64,000 nucleotides of DNA from Hydrogenobacter hydrogenophilus. GTDB taxonomy: Bacteria > Aquificota > Aquificia > Aquificales > Aquificaceae. Positions 55,059 through 64,000 of the stretch are shown piece after piece. A program made the position numbers and the translations under genes. The stretch spans positions 27,500 through 91,499 of the forward strand of contig NZ_OBEN01000006.1 of assembly GCF_900215655.1 (NCBI RefSeq), read 5' to 3'. Positions within the stretch are counted from its first letter, which is position 1, and each line of letters begins with the position of its first letter. The notes beneath the pieces are model-generated. The model was not told where the DNA came from, did no database searches, and worked only from the letters and a program-made list of their open reading frames with translations.

Positions 55059-56291
55059 ATGGAGCGCATATTTGTATGGGGTCTTAACTTTAAAACCGCC
55101 CCCATAGAGTATAGGGAGAGACTTGCCTGTAATAAGGACGAGAGCGCTTACCTGCTTAGAGTTCTCAAGACTACAACAGGTGTAAAAGAGATAATGCTTC
55201 TATCTACTTGCAACAGGGTGGAACTATACACTGTTGCTGAACATTATGATGCTGTAAACGAGCTGGTGGATAACTTAACGGAAATTAAAGGTGTAAACCC
55301 AGATGTAAAAAGGTATTCTTTTCTTTTGAAAGGAAAGGAGGCTTTATCTCACATATTTAGGGTAGCCTCAAGCCTTGACTCCATGGTTATAGGTGAAACG
55401 CAGATAACTTCTCAGTTCAAAGAGGCTTTCCGAATTGCAAAGGAAACGGGCACTACTGGAAAGATCATTAACAGGCTTTACGAAAAGGCTCTAAGAACTG
55501 CAAAAAGAGTAAGAACAGAAACGGGCATAAGCAAAAATGCGGTATCTGTAAGTTATGTTGCTGTTGAGCTTGCAAGAAAGATATTTGGAGACCTAAAAAA
55601 AGCAAAAGTACTTCTTGTGGGTGCTGGCGAGATGGGGGAGCTTTGCGCCAGGTATCTTAAAAAGCTTCAAGCGAGTCTTTTTATAACCAACAGGACTTAC
55701 GAAAAGGCAGTGGAGCTTGCACAGGAGCTTGAAGGACATGCCCTTAGATTTGAGAGCCTTGAGGATTACCTTCACGAGTTTGAGATAGTCATACTCTCCA
55801 CAAGCTCCAAAGAACCTATACTGAAAAAAGAGACTGTCAAAAAAGCTATAAAGCTGAGGAACTACAAACCCATGTTTATCATAGACATATCCGTACCAAG
55901 AAACGCAGACCCTTCCATAAACAACTTGGATGAGGTTTTCCTTTACAACATAGATGACCTCAAAAGCGTGGCAGATAAAAATCTGTCAGAGAGGTTAAAA
56001 GAGAAAGAAAAGGGAGAGATCATAGTTTGGGACGAAGTAGAAAAGTTTGTAAAGTGGCTTGAACTTCTCAAGGTAGAAAACTATATCATAAAGATAAAGG
56101 AAACTTGGAGTGATGTGGAGCTAAGAGAGCCCAAAGTAAGAAAGCTTATCCACTCTGCCATAGAAGAGATAAGAAAACAGCCCTCTCTTGCGGAAAGATT
56201 GTTTAAAATATTCGTTCAGGAGGTAGATAATGGAGACACGCTCAGAAGGTTATCCTATGTCCATAACAGAGCTGATGGAACTCGAATCTGA
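55059..56291 (+). CDS. hemA: Glutamyl-tRNA reductase
   Basis: First committed enzyme of C5-pathway tetrapyrrole synthesis, reducing glutamyl-tRNA to glutamate-1-semialdehyde. LSTCNRVELYTV carries the catalytic Cys (about residue 48), SLDSMVIGETQI and VLLVGAGEMGELCARYL (NADPH site) follow, with a C-terminal dimerisation helix. About 410 aa. TTGGAA-18-TATATT (55021-55050) is a fair promoter inside the end of yggS; its -10 ends 8 nt before the ATG. A GTG one codon earlier is also possible. Confidence 0.95.
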   Translation: MERIFVWGLNFKTAPIEYRERLACNKDESAYLLRVLKTTTGVKEIMLLSTCNRVELYTVAEHYDAVNELVDNLTEIKGVNPDVKRYSFLLKGKEALSHIFRVASSLDSMVIGETQITSQFKEAFRIAKETGTTGKIINRLYEKALRTAKRVRTETGISKNAVSVSYVAVELARKIFGDLKKAKVLLVGAGEMGELCARYLKKLQASLFITNRTYEKAVELAQELEGHALRFESLEDYLHEFEIVILSTSSKEPILKKETVKKAIKLRNYKPMFIIDISVPRNADPSINNLDEVFLYNIDDLKSVADKNLSERLKEKEKGEIIVWDEVEKFVKWLELLKVENYIIKIKETWSDVELREPKVRKLIHSAIEEIRKQPSLAERLFKIFVQEVDNGDTLRRLSYVHNRADGTRI

Positions 56292-56525
56292 ATATTCCAT
56301 AAAGGCTTACATACTCATAAAGGCAGACCCAAGAGAGATACCTTCCATCATGTTAGCTCTTTCCACCTTTGAGGGGGTAAAAACGGCGGATGTGGTAACA
56401 GGACCGTATGACATAATAGTCTTTGCGGAACTTCGCAATCAAGATGAACTGGGTAGGTTAGTTATAAACAAGATACATTCCTTAGAAGGTGTAAGGGAAG
56501 CTCTCACCTGCGTAGTGGTTAAGAT

Positions 56526-56529
<4 letters not shown>
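56230..56529 (+). CDS. Lrp/AsnC-type ligand-binding (RAM) domain protein
   Basis: 99 aa without a DNA-binding helix-turn-helix. It is a lone alpha/beta ligand-binding domain: KAYILIKADPREIPSIM, VVTGPYDIIVFAELRNQDEL and EGVREALTCVVV. Such stand-alone domains can bind amino acids or act as partners of full regulators. CAGGAGGT stands 5-6 nt before the ATG, supporting this start although it lies 62 nt inside hemA. Confidence 0.85.
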
Positions 56530-58747
<2,218 letters not shown>

Positions 58748-60140
58748 GGGTTAACCTATTTATACCAAGCGTCTTTGCTGTCCTTGAATAGTTTCCTTTC
58801 AAAAGAGAAAAAGCTTCCTGCACAATGGTTTTAGAAAGCTTATCCATAAGAGTGTAGTATATGTTGCTCTCTCCTTCTCTTATTAGCCTTCCAACTTCTC
58901 TTCTTAGCGTATCCTCAAGGCTGTAATTTTCGTAATCTTGGGTTATGATATCAAGATCTTCTTCTTTTAGAACCGCTCCGGTGCAAGAGCTTATAGCTCT
59001 TGTAAGTGCGTTTTCAAGCTCCCTCACATTGCCTGGCCAGTTGTAAGACAAAACTTTCTTTAAAAATCCCTCCGTATAGCCTATTATTCTTTTACCTGTT
59101 TCCCGCGAGATGTTCTGTAATATACAATCTACCAGCAACGGTATGTCATCCTTTCTCTCTCTAAGGGGTGGTATGTGGATCTCTGCTGTGCTTATCCTGT
59201 AGTAAAGGTCTTCTCTGAATTTACCCTCTTTTACGAGCCTTTTAAGATCCTTGTTGGTGGCACTTATCAATCTAAAATCGCAGTGTATCTCTTTGGTGCT
59301 TCCAAGCCTTCTAACTTTTTTTTCTTGCAATACCCTTAAAAGTTTAGGCTGTAAGTGTAAAGGTAAGTCCCCTACCTCGTCCAAAAAGAGAATACCGCCC
59401 TTTGCAGACTCTATGAGCCCTTCTTTGCTTGATATGGCTCCTGTGAAAGCTCCCTTTTCGTATCCAAAAAGTTCTGCCTCAAGTAGTTCCGAAGGCACTG
59501 CAGAACAGTTTATCGCAACAAAAGGTCCGTTCCACCTTCTGGATGTCTTCCATAATGCCTTTGCAAAGACCTCCTTCCCCACACCCGTCTCACCAAAGAA
59601 AAGCACAGGAACATCAAGAGAAGCAGCTTTACCTACCTTTAAAAGCACCTCCTTCATCTTACCTTCAGGGTTTCCCACTATGGAACAGAGCTCTTTGCAC
59701 AGCTCCCCAGAGACCTCTTCCTCTCGCTTGTGAAGGTATATAATCCTCTGAACTTTCTGAGAACTGTCCAACTTTTGAAGTAGCCTTCTTAGCCTTTCCT
59801 CGTCTATGGGTTTGAGCAGAACATCGTAAAATCCAAGGCTTACAAGCTTTATTGTGTAGCCCGGGATGCTTTTAGAGGTAAGTGCTACTGGTATGTTTTC
59901 TCCATCTTTTAGGTCTGGGAGACTTGAAAGACCTACAGTGTCTATATCTACAAGCACAAAGGCGTTCTCCAATTCTTCTGGAAGTTCCTCAACTTTTTGA
60001 AAACCTTCAACTCTCAAGCTTGGGTCTGTGGTGTGCAGTAGCCTTTCCATGTTTATAGAATATACAATCTGATTACACAACATACATGATATCGCTCACA
60101 TTTTATACGCCGTTTACCCTTTTCCCCACAATCTTTCCTT

Positions 60141-60156
60141 TGGCACAAAGTTTGCA
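60141..60156 (+). promoter_or_regulatory. Sigma-54 promoter of the sulfur-assimilation operon
   Basis: TGGCAC-AAAGT-TTGCA is an exact -24/-12 element, with GG at 60142-60143 and GC at 60154-60155. The predicted transcription start is near 60167, just before the AGGAGGT of the fusion gene. This also rules out the longer open frame from 60086 as the protein start. Confidence 0.88.
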
Positions 60157-60184
60157 AAATGTTCACCGTAGGAGGTTGAGAAGT

Positions 60185-62827
60185 ATGGAGAGAGAAATTT
60201 TGGAAATAAACCCAAGAGAGAGGTTAAAGGCGGAAAAACATCCTTTGGATATTCTTTCCGAGCTTCCTGAGATAATAAAGAAAGGATACGAAGAGACACC
60301 AGAGGAAGACCTTGTAAGGCTACAGTGGTATGGACTTTACCATGACAAGCCAAGAGTAGGACACTTTCTCCTTAGGGTTAAGGTGCCAGGTGGTATTTTA
60401 TCTGCAAAGCAGGTAAAGGTGTTAGGAGATATAGCTTATAGGTTCAACGACTATGCGGAGCTAACCTTAAGACAGGATGTACAGCTTCACTACATAAGGT
60501 TAGAAGACCTTCCGGAAGTTTTTGAGAGACTCAAAAGCGTGGAACTCTTTCCTGTAGGAGCTTGTGGTGATACCGTTAGGAATATTACCACATGCCCCCT
60601 CTGTGGCGTAGAAAAGCACGAGCTTTTTGATGTGGTGGATAATATCTACGAACTTGAGGAATTTTTTCATAACCCAGAAAATAGAGAGTACTTTAACTTA
60701 CCCAGAAAGTTCAAAATAACCCTTTCCGCATGTCCTTACCACTGCAATATGCCAGAAATGCACGACCTTGCTTTTGTGGGAACCATCTTAGAAGGCACTG
60801 AAGGTTTTGCAGTGTGGGTAGGAGGTGGTCTATCCTCCACACCCAGAATAGCGCGAAAGCTTGGCATCTTTGTGGAAAAGGATAAAGTACTTGAAGTAGC
60901 AAAAGCTGTAGTGGACATATGGAAGGAAGATCCGGAAAACAGAAAATCCTTTGTGAAGGCAAGATTCAAGTACATGGTGGACAGGCTGGGTGTTGAAAGG
61001 ATAAGAGAGATGCTTTTAGAAAGACTCAGCTTTCTGCCAGCAGTCCTTGAACAAGAGCCAATACCTGTAAAAAGATACTTCCACACGGGTTTGGGAGAAC
61101 AGAAACAAAAAGGCTTTTACTACTTAGGAATACCTGTCCCAGCAGGAAGGGTAAAGGGAAGTCAGCTTTTAAAGCTAACTGAGCTCATGGAAAAGTTTAA
61201 CCTTTCCCTCAGGATCACTCAAAGACAGAACTTGGTGCTGGTAAATATTCCAGAGGATAAGCTTGAGACGGTAAAGGAAGAAGTAAAAGGGCTTGGCTTT
61301 CATCTTGATGTGAGCGAAACCAGAGCTGTATCGGTTGCCTGTACCAGTGATCCCTTCTGTAACTACTCGGTAGGTCCTTCTAAGGAAGCACTTTTAGAAC
61401 TTCTTGAATATCTTGAGAGGGAACTGGGAAGGATAGAGAATATAACTATAGGTGTTGATGGGTGTCCTCATGCCTGCGCTCACCATTGGCTAAACGATAT
61501 AGGCTTGCAAGCAACACACCTTAGACATCCAGATGGCTCTGTAGAGACCACTTACAATTTAGTTCTTAGGGGAGGGTATGGAAAGTATGCAAAGGTAGGA
61601 AAAGTCATTGCTAAAAAAGTCTCACTTGAAAAGTTAAAGGTTTACCTAAAGAACCTTATCCTTGCCTTTAGAAACTCGGAATTTGAAGATTTTTACTCTT
61701 TTGTAAATTCCAAAAGTGATGAAGAGCTCATCAGTATAATGTCCGCCAAAGCTCTGGAAGATAAGAAGCTTGTTAAGATAAGCATATTTGGTCCGTTAAG
61801 TCGTTTTTCTGGGGGGCTTACTGAGATTGAAGTGAGTGCTCCAACTGTACGTTCCGCTCTTGAATTTCTTGAGAAGGAGTTTGAAGGCTTTAGAGGGAAG
61901 CTTTTTGATGAACAGGGGAATCTAAAGCCTTTTGTGAAGGTTTTCCTTAACGAGGAGGACATATCTTATCTGAAGGGGCTTGATAGCGAGCTGAAAGAGG
62001 GTGATCATATCATGCTCTATCCCGCTCTTGCTGGAGGTTCTCACACTTTTGATGAACTTGAACTGCACGAGCTTGCTATAGAGTTTGAGGATAAACCTCC
62101 ACAGGAACTTATCTCCTGGGCTATTGAAAACTTTCATCCTAAGCTTTATATAGCCTTCAGCGGTCAGGCAGAGGATACGGTACTTTTGGACATGGCTTGG
62201 AGGATAAACCCAGAAGTTAGGGTTTTTACAGTGGACACAGGGAGATTACACGAAGAGACATACAGACTTATTCAGGAGATAGAAGAGAGGTACAACATAA
62301 GAATAGAACTTTACTTTCCTTCCGCAGGTGATGTGGAAGAGCTGGTCAAAAAGCACGGTATCAACTGTTTTTACAGGACGGTTGAACTCAGACATCTGTG
62401 CTGTCATATAAGAAAGGTAAGACCGTTATTGAGAGCTCTTTCTCAGGTGGACGCTTGGATAACAGGACTTAGGAGAGAGCAATGGGCTAGCAGGCAGAAT
62501 ATTATGAAAATAGAAGTAGACCACGACCATGGGCAGATAGTGAAGATAAATCCCCTTGCAGACTGGAGCGAAAGGCAGGTATGGGAGTACATAAAGAAAA
62601 ACAACCTACCTTATAACAAGCTCTACGAGATGGGATATAGAAGTATAGGGTGTGAACCTTGCACAAGGCCAGTGGCACCTTACGAAGACCCAAGGGCTGG
62701 CAGGTGGTGGTGGGAGAAGGACGCTCCAAAAGAATGTGGTATGCACTGCAGTATAGAGACAGGTGGTTTTGAAAAGATAGCGGACAAGCTGATAAAGGAG
62801 GAGAAAGATGGCCATAAGAGTTCTTGA
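60185..62827 (+). CDS. Fusion of siroheme sulfite reductase, MoaD/ThiS-like domain and APS reductase
   Basis: 880 aa in one frame, combining steps from APS to sulfide. Residues 1-520 are a NirA/CysI-type ferredoxin-dependent reductase, with cluster/siroheme cysteines C386/C392 (CTSDPFC) and C427/C431 (GCPHACA). About 528-618 is a beta-grasp domain (LVKISIFGPLSRFSGG) closing in PALAGG, like the Gly-Gly tail of sulfur carriers but followed by more protein. About 625-880 is an APS reductase: FSGQAEDTVLL, CC at 739-740, CEPC at 823-826 ([4Fe-4S]) and catalytic ECGMHC at 851. Start chosen by TAGGAGGT and the sigma-54 promoter upstream. Confidence 0.93.
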   Translation: MEREILEINPRERLKAEKHPLDILSELPEIIKKGYEETPEEDLVRLQWYGLYHDKPRVGHFLLRVKVPGGILSAKQVKVLGDIAYRFNDYAELTLRQDVQLHYIRLEDLPEVFERLKSVELFPVGACGDTVRNITTCPLCGVEKHELFDVVDNIYELEEFFHNPENREYFNLPRKFKITLSACPYHCNMPEMHDLAFVGTILEGTEGFAVWVGGGLSSTPRIARKLGIFVEKDKVLEVAKAVVDIWKEDPENRKSFVKARFKYMVDRLGVERIREMLLERLSFLPAVLEQEPIPVKRYFHTGLGEQKQKGFYYLGIPVPAGRVKGSQLLKLTELMEKFNLSLRITQRQNLVLVNIPEDKLETVKEEVKGLGFHLDVSETRAVSVACTSDPFCNYSVGPSKEALLELLEYLERELGRIENITIGVDGCPHACAHHWLNDIGLQATHLRHPDGSVETTYNLVLRGGYGKYAKVGKVIAKKVSLEKLKVYLKNLILAFRNSEFEDFYSFVNSKSDEELISIMSAKALEDKKLVKISIFGPLSRFSGGLTEIEVSAPTVRSALEFLEKEFEGFRGKLFDEQGNLKPFVKVFLNEEDISYLKGLDSELKEGDHIMLYPALAGGSHTFDELELHELAIEFEDKPPQELISWAIENFHPKLYIAFSGQAEDTVLLDMAWRINPEVRVFTVDTGRLHEETYRLIQEIEERYNIRIELYFPSAGDVEELVKKHGINCFYRTVELRHLCCHIRKVRPLLRALSQVDAWITGLRREQWASRQNIMKIEVDHDHGQIVKINPLADWSERQVWEYIKKNNLPYNKLYEMGYRSIGCEPCTRPVAPYEDPRAGRWWWEKDAPKECGMHCSIETGGFEKIADKLIKEEKDGHKSS

Positions 62828-63101
62828 AAAAGTGAATGAGAAAAGCTTAATAAAAGAATTAACATTAAGGGGTTGGAAGGAGGGGAAATTCAATGGAAAG
62901 CAAGCTATGTTTAAGGAATTTGAAACCTACCTTTGGGTTGCAGTAATAGAAGAGTATCCGTACTTTCTATCTCTCCCAAAAGAAGAAAATTCCAAGGTGC
63001 ATTCGGGGGGTATGAAAGAGTTAATGAAGGAAGTAGAAAAGCTTTCTCATAAGATGGGCTTTTCTTTACCTATAAAGCCAGGAGGAGGACATCATGTTTG
63101 A
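62808..63101 (+). CDS. Unrecognised 97-aa protein in the sulfur operon
   Basis: No family recognised. Soluble, lysine/glutamate-rich, no cysteine. It contains YLWVAVIEEYPYFLSLP and ends in a glycine/histidine tail (KPGGGHHV), which could bind metal. The start has GGAGG 6-9 nt upstream and overlaps the fusion gene by 20 nt; the stop overlaps the TSUP gene by 8 nt. It is therefore a fixed member of the operon. Confidence 0.7.
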   Translation: MAIRVLEKVNEKSLIKELTLRGWKEGKFNGKQAMFKEFETYLWVAVIEEYPYFLSLPKEENSKVHSGGMKELMKEVEKLSHKMGFSLPIKPGGGHHV

Positions 63102-63843
63102 ATACGCCGTGTTTGGCTTCTTCATAGCCTTTGCCATAGGATTAACTGGTGTAGGTGCTGGAACTCTTACTGCGCCTCTTCTCATCTTGCTTGGCTTAGA
63201 TCCTGCAAAAGCAGTCGGTTCTGCCCTTGCCTTCTCTACAGTGGTGAAGTTTCCAGCGGTGCTTACTCATGCCGTTTACAAAAATTTGGATTATAAAACC
63301 CTTCTTCTTATGCTTGTGGGAGGAGTTCCTGGTACACTCTTGGGTTCTCTTCTTCTCAAACTGTTTCATGACCCCTTAGGATTAAAGAAGCTTCTTCTTT
63401 TAGTCATAGGTATCACCATAATATTTTCTGTCCTTTTAAACCTACTTATGATTTGGAAAGGTAAGAGGTTTGACTTAAGCAGGTATAAATACCTTTTACC
63501 TGTAGCTTGCTTCTTAATAGGCCTTGAAGTTGGTTTTACATCTGCTGGTGCTGGAGCTTTAGGTATGGTATTGCTCTTATACTTTACAAAACTGAGTCCT
63601 GCAAGAGCGGTTGGTGTGGATATAGCCTTTGGTTTAGCTTGCTCCTTTGTAGGTGGTACCTCACACTTTTTACAAGGTCATACAGACACGGGAATATTTC
63701 TTCCCATGTCCTTAGGTGGTCTCGCTGGAGTGTTGCTTGGGACTCATTTAGCAAGGACCTTAAATCCCAAGCCTCTAAGAATAGTTATATCACTGTTGCT
63801 TGTTGCAGTTGCCATAAACCTTATACAAAAGGGTTTGAGATGA
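63094..63843 (+). CDS. TauE/SafE (TSUP) family permease, probable sulfite/sulfur anion transporter
   Basis: 249 aa with seven or eight hydrophobic segments and the TSUP motif in each half: [24 protein letters not shown] (first) and [16 protein letters not shown] with [12 protein letters not shown] (second). Members move sulfite, sulfonates or other small anions. In this operon export of excess sulfite or import of a sulfur source both fit. AGGAGG precedes the ATG; its stop shares bases with the cobA start (ATGA). Confidence 0.85.
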   Translation: MFEYAVFGFFIAFAIGLTGVGAGTLTAPLLILLGLDPAKAVGSALAFSTVVKFPAVLTHAVYKNLDYKTLLLMLVGGVPGTLLGSLLLKLFHDPLGLKKLLLLVIGITIIFSVLLNLLMIWKGKRFDLSRYKYLLPVACFLIGLEVGFTSAGAGALGMVLLLYFTKLSPARAVGVDIAFGLACSFVGGTSHFLQGHTDTGIFLPMSLGGLAGVLLGTHLARTLNPKPLRIVISLLLVAVAINLIQKGLR

Positions 63844-64000
63844 TGGGTAAAGTGTACATAGTAGGTGCAGGACCAGGAGATGTGGAACTTTTAACCCTAA
63901 AGGCGTACAAACTCATAAAATCTGCAGATGCCATACTTTATGACAGACTCATAAACCAAGAGATACTGTCCCTTGCAAAGCCTAACTGCGAACTCGTGTA
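63840..64000 (+). CDS. cobA: Uroporphyrinogen-III C-methyltransferase (3' end outside window)
   Basis: The first 53 residues are seen. [20 protein letters not shown] is the N-terminal SAM-binding signature of SUMT/CobA, and [11 protein letters not shown] follows as usual. It makes precorrin-2, precursor of siroheme, the cofactor needed by the sulfite reductase encoded at the start of the operon. ATGATG begins inside the TSUP stop. Confidence 0.93.
   Translation, partial: MMGKVYIVGAGPGDVELLTLKAYKLIKSADAILYDRLINQEILSLAKPNCELV

Noticed and set aside
60086..60184. 33-residue N-terminal extension of the sulfur fusion protein
   Set aside because: It contains the sigma-54 promoter, and a strong ribosome binding site precedes the later ATG.

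Overview
The window looks like chromosome of a thermophilic, hydrogen-oxidising member of the Aquificaceae (Hydrogenobacter/Thermocrinis/Aquifex group). The evidence is a split leucyl-tRNA synthetase (only the alpha part is here), a bacterial Trm1 tRNA dimethyltransferase, an FtsY with a TPR-like N-terminus, an Isp-type [NiFe] hydrogenase operon, small dispersed operons with tight overlaps, and a Lys/Glu-rich, moderately AT-rich coding style. No rRNA, tRNA or CRISPR array was found. The species cannot be fixed from sequence reading alone.

Layout. 0-2.9 kb (+): end of a TatA/B gene, tatC, a nucleotide-sugar-epimerase-like gene and pyrD. 2.8-4.4 kb (-): a TnpB-only IS200/IS605-type element whose tnpB is frameshifted. 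4.4-7.0 kb (-): hfq-hflX-purA. 7.1-9.9 kb (+): hemB, miaB and a DUF151 nuclease. 9.9-12.9 kb (-): small membrane and hypothetical genes, a site-2 protease and surE. 12.9-24.1 kb: a DnaC-like loader, trm1, an orphan nuoA, ftsY, a small cytochrome c, serA, a LOG-type protein, comM, a flavin reductase and a large secreted phosphodiesterase lipoprotein. 24.2-29.6 kb (-): a decay zone with a broken type IV pilin gene and the wreck of an anti-phage-type cluster (SNF2-like helicase, DUF1156 methylase, DUF499/PglY-like ATPase). 29.8-34.4 kb (-): groES-groEL, an AtpZ-like protein, a lipoprotein and hisD. 34.5-38.3 kb (+): peroxiredoxin, thioredoxin reductase, heptose kinase, YraN and purSQ. 38.3-43.8 kb (-): a Tat-exported transglutaminase-like protein, an MlaF-like ATPase, leuS-alpha and dnaK. 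44.0-48.7 kb (+): hynS-isp1-isp2-hynL hydrogenase. 48.8-58.7 kb: tmk, DUF4416, murI, accC, redox proteins, yggS, hemA and murA. 58.7-64.0 kb: a sigma-54 activator facing a sulfur-assimilation operon that runs to a partial cobA.

The most striking unit is the last one. A single 880-residue protein fuses a siroheme sulfite reductase, a MoaD/ThiS-like beta-grasp domain ending in an internal Gly-Gly, and a [4Fe-4S] APS reductase. It is followed by a small unknown protein, a TSUP (sulfite/sulfonate exporter-like) permease and the siroheme gene cobA. A textbook sigma-54 promoter (TGGCAC-N5-TTGCA) lies just upstream, and a divergent NtrC-type activator with a degenerate receiver domain sits beside it.

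A second pattern runs through the window. About 17 genes on both strands have a TATAAT-like hexamer ending only 7-10 nt before the start codon and no Shine-Dalgarno, suggesting leaderless mRNAs. Stress and hydrogenase genes instead carry longer leaders with strong ribosome binding sites; the groES promoter is an exact TTGACA-17-TATAAT.
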